A program made the position numbers and the translations under genes. Of a stretch of DNA of 56,763 nt, positions 17,779 to 27,996 are shown piece after piece. The notes under the pieces were generated by a model. That model worked only from the letters and a program-made list of their open reading frames with translations, searched no databases and was not told the DNA's origin. Every line of letters starts with the position of its first letter. Position 1 is the first letter of the stretch. This DNA comes from Allomuricauda sp. CP2A (GTDB lineage: Bacteria > Bacteroidota > Bacteroidia > Flavobacteriales > Flavobacteriaceae). Where the stretch lies: assembly GCF_001683915.1 (NCBI RefSeq), contig NZ_LXTT01000023.1, positions 1 to 56,763 on the forward strand. Reading direction: 5' to 3'.

Positions 17779-19728
17779 TTAAGGCTCTACAATAATGAAC
17801 ATGGACCTTCGATTACGTTGATGTTCTTCTTCAGAACAATCAATTCCGTTGGAACAATGGTTCAATAATCTGGTTTCTCCATAGCCTTTGGCCGATAGTC
17901 TTTTTCGGTCAATCCCGTTTTTAACAAACCAATTTAGCGTGGCTTGTGCACGTCTTTCGGAGAGTCTAAGATTGAATGTGCTGTTCGACCTTGAATCGGT
18001 ATGTGATTCGATATGAATGCTCAGTTCTGGGTATTTCTTCAATGCCTCCAAAATTTTGGCCAGTTCCACCTCAGCATCCCTCCTGATGTCATATTTACCA
18101 TAATCAAAATAGATGGGTTGTAAATTGAGCCTACATCCCAAATCATTTACGGCGCAATCTGGAGGGGTAAGGGTAATGTTTACTTCCATTATTGGGCCAT
18201 CACCGGAAGCAAGGATGGTTTTTTCGTTTGGATCGTACTCCAAATCTGTATGCTCCCCACGGATTCCATATCGTTTATTACAGTCCAAAACATGCTCAAA
18301 TTTGTATGATCCTAGGGCATCTGATGTAGTCTGGGCAATTATGTTGTTGTTTTCATCCAACAAAATAACTTGTGCTCCTTGAAGGGGCAGATTGGTTTTG
18401 GCATCTGTGACTACGCCTTCCAGAGTTTGCACTCCACATGATTTTTTGAATCTGTAGATATCATCGGAGGCACTGCCGGCATCACCATTTCGATTGGACG
18501 AAAGATACCCTGTCTGTTTATCTTCATCTATGATAAAACCAAAATCATCCTTACTGGAGTTAATGGGCTTTTTTAAATTGGTGATTTTTTTGTAATCCCC
18601 ATTATCCTCCAATGATATTGCAAATATGTCCAAGCCACCCAAGCCCAAATGGCCATCGCTGGCAAAGTATAGGTTGTTTTTTTTACTGATGTAGGGGAAA
18701 GTTTCCCTGGCTTCCGTATTAATTTCGGGGCCTAGGTTTACGGGCTTGCCGTATGAACCATTGGGGCCAATATCCACATACCAAAGATCGGATTCACCAT
18801 AGGTGCCCTTCATGTTGGAGGAAAAATATAATCGCTTTTCATCTGGGCTCAATGCCGGATGGGCCACCGAATGAGCATCATTGTTAAAAGGCAGTTCTTT
18901 GATATTTTCCCAAGAACCCTCATTGTTCTTGGTTGCCTTATATATTTTAAGGGTGATTTCCCGGTTTTTATTTTTCCTTTTTTTGCCGTCCAGATAGTTG
19001 TTTCTTGTAAAATAAACGGTATTTCCATCCTTTGTAAATGCAGCCGTGGATTCGTGGTAAGGAGAATTTATATCCCCTTTGAGTGGAACAGGATTGATCA
19101 AACCTCCGTTCTCATCCAATTCAGCCTCAAAAAGATCCAGATATTTTAACCCGTTCCAGGTATGGATTTTGCGCCCCTCTGTGTTTTTGGATGAGGACGC
19201 ATACACCAATTTGTTTCCATAGAACGTAGGTCCAAAATCTGAACTCGGCATCCCATCGGTTACATTCACCAAATCAATCTCGTTGGATTCATTGTCCACC
19301 AAACTGTCCAAGGCAGGATAGTTGTCCATAAAATTTTGTGCCAGATTGGTGGTGGATGATCGAGATGCAAATTCACCCATCATTTTTTTGGACAAATAAT
19401 ATTCCCCAATACTTTTAAACGTTTGCGCCGCTCTATAATAATATTCGGGTTCCAATTGGTTTGCATACTTATCCAGCAGCTTTTTGTACCATTTGGCGGC
19501 ATCAACATACTCACTGTTAAAATAATAGGTATCTCCCAGTTTCTTGTATATCTGGGCGGATTCGTATCCCTTTTCCACTACTTTCAAATAAATTTCCCTT
19601 GCATTTATGTAAGCATAGGCCTCAAATACTTCATCCCCCTTTTTTATGTTGCTTTTTTGTCCACGTACCGAAAGGACAAACAAGCCTAGACATAAGAATA
19701 CTATTGAAAATTTTGTTGACATCATCAT
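17779..19728 (-). CDS. OmpA family protein with TPR, PD40 and carboxypeptidase-regulatory-like domains (module 1)
   Basis: A 649-residue exported protein with a signal peptide ending near RGQK (residue 25). Domains in order: TPR-like helices about 30-130 (YESAQIYKKLGDTYYFNSEY), PD40/WD40-like beta-propeller about 155-430 with ALSPDEKRLYFSS and LYFASDGHLGLGGLDI, a CarboxypepD_reg-like beta-sandwich about 437-510, and a C-terminal OmpA peptidoglycan-binding domain about 540-649 (IYFDYGKYDIR, HTDSR, LSERRAQ). It is the last gene of module 1: its start is 7 bp after the PorP/SprF stop. It is a clear paralog of the 25067-26992 gene. Such proteins are thought to tether surface machinery to the wall; the link to T9SS substrates is inferred from context. 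Confidence 0.88.
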   Translation of the reverse strand: MMMSTKFSIVFLCLGLFVLSVRGQKSNIKKGDEVFEAYAYINAREIYLKVVEKGYESAQIYKKLGDTYYFNSEYVDAAKWYKKLLDKYANQLEPEYYYRAAQTFKSIGEYYLSKKMMGEFASRSSTTNLAQNFMDNYPALDSLVDNESNEIDLVNVTDGMPSSDFGPTFYGNKLVYASSSKNTEGRKIHTWNGLKYLDLFEAELDENGGLINPVPLKGDINSPYHESTAAFTKDGNTVYFTRNNYLDGKKRKNKNREITLKIYKATKNNEGSWENIKELPFNNDAHSVAHPALSPDEKRLYFSSNMKGTYGESDLWYVDIGPNGSYGKPVNLGPEINTEARETFPYISKKNNLYFASDGHLGLGGLDIFAISLEDNGDYKKITNLKKPINSSKDDFGFIIDEDKQTGYLSSNRNGDAGSASDDIYRFKKSCGVQTLEGVVTDAKTNLPLQGAQVILLDENNNIIAQTTSDALGSYKFEHVLDCNKRYGIRGEHTDLEYDPNEKTILASGDGPIMEVNITLTPPDCAVNDLGCRLNLQPIYFDYGKYDIRRDAEVELAKILEALKKYPELSIHIESHTDSRSNSTFNLRLSERRAQATLNWFVKNGIDRKRLSAKGYGETRLLNHCSNGIDCSEEEHQRNRRSMFIIVEP

Positions 19729-19735
19729 CAGTTTT

Positions 19736-20695
19736 TTAAAAGAATCTTGGGGTCAGTACCCTGTCCAGTCTATTGAAGACATCAAACCGGAGAAAGACCT
19801 CATATGAACCATTGCTGTAATCTTCAATAGTTGTGGATTGATAATCATAGGCCACCCCTGCAAAAATGGATTTTGAAATTTGGAAGCCGGCCAGGGCACT
19901 TACGGAGGCGTTCCAACGGTATGAAGCTCCAAGCGCAAATTTTTCGTGAATTAGAAAGTTGGCGGACATATCCCATTGCAATGGTGACCCGCTTACAAAC
20001 TTGACTAGCGTGGCAGGCTTAAATTTTAGGTTTGGGCTAAGATCAAAAACGTAGCCCATAATGGAGAAATAGTGTAAACGTTCCACGGCTATATTGTTTA
20101 CACTCTCATCTTGTAATGAACTCTCATCAAAGTGTTTGGAATTCAAAAAATTGGGAACAGATACTCCGAAATAGAACTTTTCTGTACGATAATAGATCCC
20201 AGCGCCCACTTGTAGATAAAGTTTTTGGTCCACGTTGTTTTGGAAAGAAAAGTCATTGGGATTTGAAAGTTCCAGTCTGCTGTAATCCACATCCAGCATA
20301 TCCACTCCGGCTTTTAGCCCAAATGATAACTTGCTTATGGTATAAGGTGCCAAATTAATGGAATAGGAATAGTCCACCACGGCGTTGGATTCGATTGCCG
20401 GCCCAATTTGGTCATGGACAATGGACATGCCCAACCCCATGTTCTTGTAGAGTCCAGTTGGGAAATTTACGGTGAAGGTTCCCGTTTGGGGAGAACCGTC
20501 CAGCCCTACCCATTGTGTACGGCCCAAAACACCAAAACTGAGCACTTCCCTAGATCCGGCATAGGCGGGGTTTACAATTTGGGTATTGTACATATATTGG
20601 GTATACTGCGGGTCTTGTTGGGCCGATCCTGTATGAATTATGATGGTCAGAAGAATTAGGTATGCCCATTTTGCTTTTTGAATGTTAAATATCAT
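19736..20695 (-). CDS. PorP/SprF family T9SS outer-membrane protein (module 1)
   Basis: A 319-residue outer-membrane beta-barrel with signal peptide (cut near GSAQQDP) and the family opening QQDPQYTQYMYNTQIVNPAY, followed by GSREVLSFG and TQWVGLDGSPQT. It ends in LTPRFF, an aromatic end expected for a barrel. SprF in Flavobacterium johnsoniae is needed for secretion of the adhesin SprB, and PorP-type proteins help type B sorting-domain substrates reach the surface. Here it sits between a large type B adhesin (38 bp upstream) and an OmpA protein (7 bp downstream), so it is probably the dedicated partner of that adhesin. It is paralogous to 27003-27974. Confidence 0.9.
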   Translation of the reverse strand: MIFNIQKAKWAYLILLTIIIHTGSAQQDPQYTQYMYNTQIVNPAYAGSREVLSFGVLGRTQWVGLDGSPQTGTFTVNFPTGLYKNMGLGMSIVHDQIGPAIESNAVVDYSYSINLAPYTISKLSFGLKAGVDMLDVDYSRLELSNPNDFSFQNNVDQKLYLQVGAGIYYRTEKFYFGVSVPNFLNSKHFDESSLQDESVNNIAVERLHYFSIMGYVFDLSPNLKFKPATLVKFVSGSPLQWDMSANFLIHEKFALGASYRWNASVSALAGFQISKSIFAGVAYDYQSTTIEDYSNGSYEVFLRFDVFNRLDRVLTPRFF

Positions 20696-20733
20696 TTTCC
20701 CAATCTATAGGTTGAATTTGAAGTTGTTTAAGG

Positions 20734-23700
20734 TCAATCCTGATTTATATAGAGGTATCCAGAGTAACTTTCTTTTCCTGGATTATTTCCATGAAAAGTG
20801 AGCGTATAAAAATAGGTGCCGCTTGGAAGTCTTCTATTTTTTTCAATGGTGACCTTGCTATCGGAATGGCCATTGAAAAGTTTATTTCCCAAGCCATAAC
20901 CATCCATCTCAAAAACCAACACACCCCATCTGTTGAATACTTTTAAAGTATTGTCTGGATAATTCTCTATACCCTCTATTTCGAAGTAATCGTTTACACC
21001 ATCACCATTGGGGGAGATACCGTTATAGATTTTAAAACCTGAATCACCCGAATAAACACAAATGGCTTCTATGGTCAAGGTCTCAATTTCATCTGATTCA
21101 TCTGTAATGGGATTGTTTGAGATGAGTTCCAAAGCAGATACCATTGCCTGATTGGTTACCTTCCCTTCATCAATGTCTTGTTGGGTAATGGAATAAAATG
21201 CCTCAAATGTCCAGGTTTCATCTATGGAAAGTACTCCGTCAGTATTGATATCGCTACCCGCCAAGGGACCCTGAATATTGGTTTCCTCCAAAAGATCATC
21301 TTCCAATAGTATTTGATACAAGTTGATGGCCCCGGTGTTCTCGACAGTGAAGGTATACTGAATGGATTCTTCACAATTATCTCCATCTTGATCTGCGAGA
21401 ACGCCCGTTTTTATCAGTTCAATGCCCGCACGTGCCACACAGGCGCCAGCAATTGAGGTAATGGTCTCATCATTTTCATCAAAACTGTTATTATCAGAAT
21501 CGTCTGTTATGCTATTGGCGGTATTTAGCTCAACAGCACTTACCTGCGCTTGATTTCTGACCACTCCGGCTATGCTATCCTGTTCCGTAATGGGATACAG
21601 TGCTTGGTAGCTCCAAGTTTCATCGGGGGAAAGGATTTCATCACTATTGATGTCATTGCCGGGGAGTGGCCCTTCAATGGGAGTGCCCCCCAGCAGAATA
21701 TCACTGAGTACGATCTGTTCCAAGTTTATGGTTCCGTTGTTTTTTACGGTAAAGGTGTATTGGATATTTTCTGGACAACCGTCATTGTCCACATCCACCA
21801 AGTCATTACCGGCTGTTTTAATAAGTCCAATGCTCGCCTGTGCAATGCAAACATTTGCGCCCAATGGCGTGGTAATTCCATCTACATCGGTTACTTGGTT
21901 GGTCGTGCCTTGTTCAAAAGCCGTGACTTGGGCTTGATTGGTGACCGACCCTGTATCAATATCGGTTTGGGTAAGGGGATAAGTAGCTTGGTAGCTCCAT
22001 TGTTCACCAACGGAAAGAATGCCATCGGTGTCGGTGTCATTCTGCGGCCCCATAAATACCCCACTGATTTTATCATCAAGAATGGATATTTGCTCTAGGT
22101 CAATAGTTCCTGTGTTTGATATGGTAAAGTTGTATCGGATGGTTTCCACACAATTGTCGCCGTTCAGGTCAAGGAAATCTGAACTTCCAACAAACTTGGT
22201 GAGTTCAATTCCAGCCTCTGATGCACAGAAACCAACTCCAAGTGGCGTAGTTATTTCATCTTGGTCCGAGACTTGGTTGGCAGTTCCTTCTTCAAAAGCC
22301 GTGACTTGGGCTTGATTGGTGACCGACCCTGTATCAATATCGGTTTGGGAAAGGGAATAAGTAGCTTGGTAGCTCCATTGTTCTCCAACGGAAAGAATTT
22401 GATCATTGTTGGTGTCACCCTGTATCTGAACATTTACGACTCCTCCTAAATTGTCATCGTTTAGAACTACATTTTCAAGCGGGGCCGTACCTGTGTTGCC
22501 CACGATAAACGTGTATAGCAAGGTCTCGTTGCAACCATCGGTATTGATATCAAGAAGGCCCGATTGGCCCACATTCTTGGTTATTTCAATTCTAGGACCC
22601 GTAACACAAACATTGTTGCCCAAAGCGGTGGTAATTTCATCCGTGTCCGAAACTTGGTTGTTGGTAATCTGTTCATGAGCTGTGACTTGGGCTTGATTGG
22701 CGACTGAACCAGAGTCGATGTCATCTTGATCTATTGGATATATGGCTATGTAGGACCACGCTTCCTGAGGGGATAACAGCCCATCGTTGTTGTCATCACT
22801 ATTGGGTTGCGGACCGGTTATCTCATTATTGAACAGTATGTCGTTCAGTACTACTTGGTCAAGCGTAATGCTACCGGTATTGGTAATGAGGAAATCATAC
22901 CGGATGCTTTCAAAACAGCCATCCACATCCACATCGACAAGTGATCCTATTTTAGTGAGTTCAATAGCGGATTCTGCCACACATATACCCCCACCAAGTG
23001 TTGATGCAACCGTTGCCTGATCTTCTGTAAAACTATCGTCATCGGAGTCGTCAAAGACTTGAATGTTGTTGTTTACATCGAAAGCGTAGACTTGTGCCTG
23101 ATTGGTTACCGAACCAGCATCAATATCGTTTTGGGTGAGCGGATAGTATGCTTCATACGTCCATGATTCTTGAACTGAAAGTACTCCGTCATTATTTATG
23201 TCACTGCCCTGAATTGGCCCATTGACCTCTCCATCCAACAAGTCATCGGTAAGGACCACTCCTTCCAAATCCACACCTCCGGTATTGGCCACTATAAATT
23301 CGTAATGAATGCTTTCAGCGCAACCGTCACCATCCGTGTCGACCAAGAAATCACCCGACCCTGCTCTTTTTATAAGCCCTATGCCCGGCGGACCACAGTA
23401 GCCTTCCATTTGTACAATAGTTTCGTCATTTTCGTCAAAACTGTTGTTGTCGGAATAATCGAACAAAGTTATGGCAAAACCTGATATTCTGGCAGTCACA
23501 AGAGCTTGATTGGCCACGAAGCCGTTGACAACATCATCTTGGGTGACGTCATATTGCCCTTGATAGACCCATGCTTCCCCAACATCAAGAATCGCATCTC
23601 CATTGCCATTATCAGTAAGGTCAGCTTTTTCATCGCCCAGAAAGTCATCGTTCAGCACAATATTTTCAAGGGGGGTATCGGCAACATTCTGTACGGTAAA

Positions 23701-24789
23701 GGTATATTGGATGGCATCATTGCATCCGTCACTGTCCAAATCCAATGGGCTGGCCTCCATTACAAGCCCTATACGTGCAAAAGCCCCTGTGCAAACTTCG
23801 TCATAAGGGGCTGGTGTGGGGTCGTCTTGTGCAAAACTGTCATCATCTGATAGATCAGAAATTTGAACCCCCTGTATCAAGGTTTCAGCAGTTACGGTAG
23901 CTTGGTTTATTATAGTTCCAGATTGTTGAAGATCTGCGGAGTACAATGCTTGGTATTCCCATTCTTCCCCAGGGCTCAGAATGTTGTCATTTCCATTATC
24001 GAAACCCGGGTCCGGCCCCGGGACAGTACCTCCTAACAGATTATCCTCCAAAAGAATGTTCTGTAGGCTAATATTGCCAGTGTTCCTTACGGTAAATTTA
24101 TATAAAAAGTTTTCTGCGCAAGGTGGATTATCCCCGTCCAGATCAATATACGACCAATCTTTGATGAGTCCTATCCCAGGATTTTGGCAAGCGGTAATAT
24201 CTACAATTGTGGGGCCATCATCAAAAGGGTCTGAAGGATGTGACATATCACCTACTTCGATACTTGGACTGGAGACCAATTCTGCGTTGACGTTTGCTAT
24301 TTGTCCGGTAAATTGACCATTGTCTAGGTCTGTTTGTGTAATAGCGTAGTTAGCCTCGAATGTCCATGTTTCTAAAGGGTCCAAGATATCATTACCATTA
24401 TCGCCAAGGAATTCTTTAGGATCCGGTCCAGCTATAATGCCACCAAAATCCAAATCTGTAATTACTACCCTTTGAAGTTCTTCATCACCTTGGTTGGTAA
24501 CAGTGTATGTAAACGGAATTGCGGCACAATCCCCGCCATTGAACACTGGGGCTGACTTGACAATGGAAATTCCAGGAACATACATATTGAAATTGGCTTC
24601 CATGTCAGCTTGGGAGTTGGCGGCACTGATCCCATCATTGTTGTTGGCAAAGTGACTTAGGTTTAGATTGGATTCGCTGTCAAAACGAGTTGAAATCAAT
24701 AGACATAGCGCTAATACGGAAAGGATGGTCGCCCACCCGGTTTTCCATTTTTTTTTGTTAATTGAGTCAAAGAGCATAGTTAGTTGCAT
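20734..24789 (-). CDS. giant surface protein with nine DUF11-like repeats and T9SS type B C-terminal signal (module 1)
   Basis: A 1351-residue protein. A hydrophobic segment (TILSVLALCLLIS) near residues 20-33 acts as signal or anchor. Nine repeats of about 125-135 residues follow, each opening like IGLIK or IELTK, then DxDxDGC, YTFTVxNTG, NxDGxLSxxExWSYQA and NQAQVTA, typical of DUF11-like immunoglobulin-type repeats. Asp-rich turns (DINTDGVLS) look like calcium-binding loops. The last 95 residues (YNGISPNGDGVNDYF, VFNRWGVLV, LPSGTYFYTL) are the gliding-motility-associated type B sorting domain. Repeats 6 and 7 share a nearly identical 108-bp stretch. First gene of module 1; a second ATG lies 4 codons in. 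Probably a surface adhesin or filament; the ligand is unknown. Confidence 0.9.
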   Translation of the reverse strand: MQLTMLFDSINKKKWKTGWATILSVLALCLLISTRFDSESNLNLSHFANNNDGISAANSQADMEANFNMYVPGISIVKSAPVFNGGDCAAIPFTYTVTNQGDEELQRVVITDLDFGGIIAGPDPKEFLGDNGNDILDPLETWTFEANYAITQTDLDNGQFTGQIANVNAELVSSPSIEVGDMSHPSDPFDDGPTIVDITACQNPGIGLIKDWSYIDLDGDNPPCAENFLYKFTVRNTGNISLQNILLEDNLLGGTVPGPDPGFDNGNDNILSPGEEWEYQALYSADLQQSGTIINQATVTAETLIQGVQISDLSDDDSFAQDDPTPAPYDEVCTGAFARIGLVMEASPLDLDSDGCNDAIQYTFTVQNVADTPLENIVLNDDFLGDEKADLTDNGNGDAILDVGEAWVYQGQYDVTQDDVVNGFVANQALVTARISGFAITLFDYSDNNSFDENDETIVQMEGYCGPPGIGLIKRAGSGDFLVDTDGDGCAESIHYEFIVANTGGVDLEGVVLTDDLLDGEVNGPIQGSDINNDGVLSVQESWTYEAYYPLTQNDIDAGSVTNQAQVYAFDVNNNIQVFDDSDDDSFTEDQATVASTLGGGICVAESAIELTKIGSLVDVDVDGCFESIRYDFLITNTGSITLDQVVLNDILFNNEITGPQPNSDDNNDGLLSPQEAWSYIAIYPIDQDDIDSGSVANQAQVTAHEQITNNQVSDTDEITTALGNNVCVTGPRIEITKNVGQSGLLDINTDGCNETLLYTFIVGNTGTAPLENVVLNDDNLGGVVNVQIQGDTNNDQILSVGEQWSYQATYSLSQTDIDTGSVTNQAQVTAFEEGTANQVSDQDEITTPLGVGFCASEAGIELTKFVGSSDFLDLNGDNCVETIRYNFTISNTGTIDLEQISILDDKISGVFMGPQNDTDTDGILSVGEQWSYQATYPLTQTDIDTGSVTNQAQVTAFEQGTTNQVTDVDGITTPLGANVCIAQASIGLIKTAGNDLVDVDNDGCPENIQYTFTVKNNGTINLEQIVLSDILLGGTPIEGPLPGNDINSDEILSPDETWSYQALYPITEQDSIAGVVRNQAQVSAVELNTANSITDDSDNNSFDENDETITSIAGACVARAGIELIKTGVLADQDGDNCEESIQYTFTVENTGAINLYQILLEDDLLEETNIQGPLAGSDINTDGVLSIDETWTFEAFYSITQQDIDEGKVTNQAMVSALELISNNPITDESDEIETLTIEAICVYSGDSGFKIYNGISPNGDGVNDYFEIEGIENYPDNTLKVFNRWGVLVFEMDGYGLGNKLFNGHSDSKVTIEKNRRLPSGTYFYTLTFHGNNPGKESYSGYLYINQD

Positions 24790-24864
24790 TAATTGGGGGT
24801 GACTGCAATTTTTTGAATTGATGCTGAACCATTTTGATTTTATGCTTTTTTAAAACAGTGCCTC

Positions 24865-24883
24865 TTGCCCAGAAAAGGGGCAA
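24865..24883. other. short inverted repeat in adhesin 1 leader
   Basis: TTGCCC pairs with GGGCAA around a 7-nt loop, about 76-94 bp before the adhesin 1 start, between the shared C6 box and the gene. It may form a leader hairpin. There is no counterpart in the leader of module 2. Confidence 0.3.
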
Positions 24884-24940
24884 TAGTGTAAGCTGTTCAA
24901 TCTCTAAATATGTATTTTTTATGGGTATTTGAGACCTACA

Positions 24941-25002
24941 ACTTTACAAATGGGGGGTATGATTTGACGGAAAAGCCATTTAGATTGATTAAATTTTGCG
25001 GT
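24941..25002 (-). promoter_or_regulatory. conserved upstream box of adhesin module 1
   Basis: Minus-strand sequence with a TACCCCCC core (C run at 24952-24957), preceded by AAATGGCTTTTC and followed by ATTTGTAAAG. It aligns over about 55 bp with the region at 31009-31071, upstream of the second adhesin. Both lie about 150-170 bp before the start codon. The rest of the two leaders differs, so this block was probably kept by selection. Confidence 0.6.
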
Positions 25003-25066
25003 TCACCCCATAAATCCGGTTTTTTTGCCTTTATCAATCTAGGGAACTTCAACAAAGGGAACAGTA

Positions 25067-26992
25067 TTAATTTTTAATAATAAACACAGATCTTCTGTTG
25101 AGTTGATGTTCTTCCTTGGAGCAATCAATGCCGTTGGCGCACCTATTGATAAGTTGGGATTCCCCATATCCTTTTGCGGAAAGTCTATCGGAGTCAATTC
25201 CCTTGCGTATCAACCATTGCATGGTGGATTGGGCCCGCCTTTCAGAAAGCATGCTGTTGTAGTTGTCATTTCCTCTGGAATCTGTATGGGACTCAATATG
25301 GATGGTTAATTGGGGATATTCTTTCATGGCCTGCAGAATTTTGGCCAATTCCACTTCTGCATCTGGCCTGATGTGGTGTTTGTCGAAATCAAAATAGATA
25401 GGTTGCAAAGCAAGTCGGCATCCTAAATCGTCCACTGGGCAATCGGGCGGCATCAATTTTAGATTTACATCAACTGTTCGTGAGCCCACAGGTGTCATTA
25501 CAATTTCTTCTGAAGGCTCATACTCTTTTTCATCATTGGTGGCCCTAACGGCATAATGTGCTCCGCAATCAGCCATTCCATCAAAAATATAAGAGCCGTC
25601 AACTGCCGCCACTGTTTGGGAAACCACGACATTGTTGTCATCCAACAAATAGACCTGGGCCCCGGATAGCGGGTCTTCTGTCTTTGCATCGGAAACAATA
25701 CCTTTGATCATAATGTTGCAATTTTCACGTATCAAGTAAATGTCATCAGATATACTGCCCTCTATTCCTTCACGATTTGATGATACGTAAGCAATTTGCT
25801 TTTCTTCATTTATAATGAACCCAAAATCATCCTGATTGGTGTTTATGGGACCTTTTAAATTGGTCACTTTTTGATATTGTCCATTGGCATCCAGAGAAAT
25901 GACAAAAACATCCAATCCGCCCAGACCGGTATGTCCATCACTTGAAAAATAAAGGTTGTTTTTATCGCTTATATAGGGAAAAGACTCTCGCTCTTGCGTA
26001 TTTATCTTAGCCCCAAAGTTTACCGGATCGCTATACGTTCCATCTGGTAAAATGTCAACATACCATATATCCGATCTTCCCAATGTACCTTCCATGTCAG
26101 AAGAAAAATAGAGACGTTTTTCATCGGGAGTCAGCGCTGGATGGGCCGTGGAATACGAATCGCTGTTAAAAGGCAGTTCTTCCACGTTGCCCCACGATCC
26201 ATTTTCATTTTTAAGGGCTTTGTAAATTTTTAGGCTCACAAGTCTGTCCTTCCCTCTTTTTTTCTTTCCGTCGATGTAGTTGTTGCGCGTAAAGTAAACC
26301 GTCTGTCCATCCTTGGAAAATACAGCAGAAGACTCATGATAGGGAGAATTAATGTCTCCTTTTAGCGGAGTGGGGTCCAGCAATCTGCCATCTTCCCCAA
26401 TATTGGCCTCGTATAGATCTAAATAAGGAAGCCCGTTCCAGTCATGCACTTTGCCTCCCTTTGGATCACTTGAAGAGGAAGCAAAAACAACTTTTTTCCC
26501 ATGGAACGAAGGGCCAAAATCGGAGCTTGAAAGGCCATCAGTGACGTTCGTAACACCATACTTCTTATTTTCAAAATCCATGAGATTTTCCACAGGGATA
26601 TAGTTTTCCACAAGATTGGAATTATTGGATGACGCCATGAATTTTTCCATCATTCGTTCGGCCTCTTCATACTCACCTGTACTTTTCAAAACTTGAGAGG
26701 CACGATAATAATACTCCGGTTCAACTTGTTCCGGATACTGATCCATCAGCCTTTTGTACCATTTGGAGGCTTCGGCATACTCGCTGTTGAAATAATAGGT
26801 ATCTCCGAGTTTTTGGAATATCTGGGCAGACTCATATCCTTCTTCCACCACATCCAGATAAATTTTCCTGGCATCGATATAGGAGAAATTGTCAAACTCA
26901 TCGTTTGCCTTTTTTATTTTGATTTCTTGGCCCTGCATTCCAACCACAATTGAAAAAGCCAGCACCACTTTTATGAGAGTTCTTGATTTCAT
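25067..26992 (-). CDS. OmpA family protein with TPR, PD40 and carboxypeptidase-regulatory-like domains (module 2)
   Basis: A 641-residue paralog of the 17779-19728 gene with the same domain order: signal peptide (ends near MQGQE), TPR-like helices about 25-130, PD40 propeller about 155-425 (LTPDEKRLYFSSD, SSDGHTGLGGLDVF), a CarboxypepD_reg-like sandwich about 430-505 and a C-terminal OmpA domain (PIYFDFDKHHIRPDAE, HTDSRGND, LSERRAQ). The PD40 and OmpA blocks are nearly superimposable on those of the other copy, while the middle sandwich has diverged most. Its start lies 10 bp after the PorP/SprF stop. It closes module 2; 277 bp separate it from the start of module 1. Role as for the paralog, by inference. 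Confidence 0.88.
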   Translation of the reverse strand: MKSRTLIKVVLAFSIVVGMQGQEIKIKKANDEFDNFSYIDARKIYLDVVEEGYESAQIFQKLGDTYYFNSEYAEASKWYKRLMDQYPEQVEPEYYYRASQVLKSTGEYEEAERMMEKFMASSNNSNLVENYIPVENLMDFENKKYGVTNVTDGLSSSDFGPSFHGKKVVFASSSSDPKGGKVHDWNGLPYLDLYEANIGEDGRLLDPTPLKGDINSPYHESSAVFSKDGQTVYFTRNNYIDGKKKRGKDRLVSLKIYKALKNENGSWGNVEELPFNSDSYSTAHPALTPDEKRLYFSSDMEGTLGRSDIWYVDILPDGTYSDPVNFGAKINTQERESFPYISDKNNLYFSSDGHTGLGGLDVFVISLDANGQYQKVTNLKGPINTNQDDFGFIINEEKQIAYVSSNREGIEGSISDDIYLIRENCNIMIKGIVSDAKTEDPLSGAQVYLLDDNNVVVSQTVAAVDGSYIFDGMADCGAHYAVRATNDEKEYEPSEEIVMTPVGSRTVDVNLKLMPPDCPVDDLGCRLALQPIYFDFDKHHIRPDAEVELAKILQAMKEYPQLTIHIESHTDSRGNDNYNSMLSERRAQSTMQWLIRKGIDSDRLSAKGYGESQLINRCANGIDCSKEEHQLNRRSVFIIKN

Positions 26993-27002
26993 GAGTATGG
27001 TT

Positions 27003-27974
27003 TTAAAAAAATCTTGGGGTCATCATTCTGTCCGGACCGTTGAATATGTCGAATCGTAAAAAGACCTCATATGATCCGTTACTGTAATTTTCTATTGCTG
27101 TGGATTGATAATCATAGGCCATTCCGGCAAAAATGGATCTAGAAATTTGGAATCCAGCCAAAGCACTCAGGGAAGCGCTCCATCTATACGAGGCACCCAA
27201 GGTGAATTTTTCATTGATCAAAAAATTGGCCGATATGTCCCATTGAAGGGGGGAACCACTCACCATTTTCACGAGTGAGGCCGGTTTAAATTTCAGATTG
27301 TCATTTACATCAAAAACATATCCCGCAATAAGAAAGTAATGCAATCTTTCTATGGCAATACTTCCGGGGTCTGTGTTGGCCAACGAGCTTTCATCAAAAT
27401 GTTTGGTGTTCAAAAAATTGGGAACCGAAAAACCTGCGTAGAATTTATCGGTGTTGTAATAGATTCCGGCACCGACCTGGGGTTGGAGCTGATTGTCAAT
27501 ATTGTTTTGGAAAAACGGATCACCAAAATCAAAAATCTTCAACTTGGCATAATCTACGTCCAATACATCAATTCCAGCTTTTAATCCAAAGGAAAGTTTG
27601 TTCAGGGATTTTAGCAGCAGGGAATACGAAAAATCCACCACAATGTTTGATTCTACTGCCGGGCCTATTTGGTCGTGCACAATGGACAGTCCCAATCCCA
27701 TATTATCGTATAGCCCTATGGGTGAATTTACCGTAAAGGTGCCCGTGGCGGGAGAACCATCCAGGTTTACCCATTGGGTACGACCCAACACGCCAAAGCT
27801 CAAAGCTTCCCGGGAGCCGGCGTAAGCAGGGTTCACAATTTGGGTGTTGTACATGTACTGGGTATACTGTGGATCTTGCTGGGCAAAAGTATTATGGACC
27901 GTTGCGAACAGCAGGAACACCATAAACCATGGAATTCTTTTTTTATTTGGCTTCATTTTGGATTTTGTTTTCAA
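27003..27974 (-). CDS. PorP/SprF family T9SS outer-membrane protein (module 2)
   Basis: A 323-residue outer-membrane barrel and close paralog of 19736-20695: it shares QQDPQYTQYMYNTQIVNPAY, GSREALSFGVLGRTQWV, the FLNTKHFDESSL block and the LQWDISANFLI block, and ends MTPRFF. The signal peptide is cut near NTFAQQDP. The first ATG (27974) gives a charged leader; a second ATG 6 codons in (MKPNKKRIPW) is an equally good start. It follows adhesin 2 by 22 bp and precedes its OmpA partner by 10 bp. Its function should be secretion and surface retention of the type B adhesin encoded upstream, from what is known of SprF/SprB. Confidence 0.9.
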   Translation of the reverse strand: MKTKSKMKPNKKRIPWFMVFLLFATVHNTFAQQDPQYTQYMYNTQIVNPAYAGSREALSFGVLGRTQWVNLDGSPATGTFTVNSPIGLYDNMGLGLSIVHDQIGPAVESNIVVDFSYSLLLKSLNKLSFGLKAGIDVLDVDYAKLKIFDFGDPFFQNNIDNQLQPQVGAGIYYNTDKFYAGFSVPNFLNTKHFDESSLANTDPGSIAIERLHYFLIAGYVFDVNDNLKFKPASLVKMVSGSPLQWDISANFLINEKFTLGASYRWSASLSALAGFQISRSIFAGMAYDYQSTAIENYSNGSYEVFLRFDIFNGPDRMMTPRFF

Positions 27975-27996
27975 TTTGTATCAATGCTGATTGCAA

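Noticed and set aside
21550..22449. Plus-strand open frames of 60-180 codons inside the adhesin 1 gene
   Set aside because: Antisense shadows of repeated coding DNA: several have the same sequence because the repeats do, and none has a family pattern.
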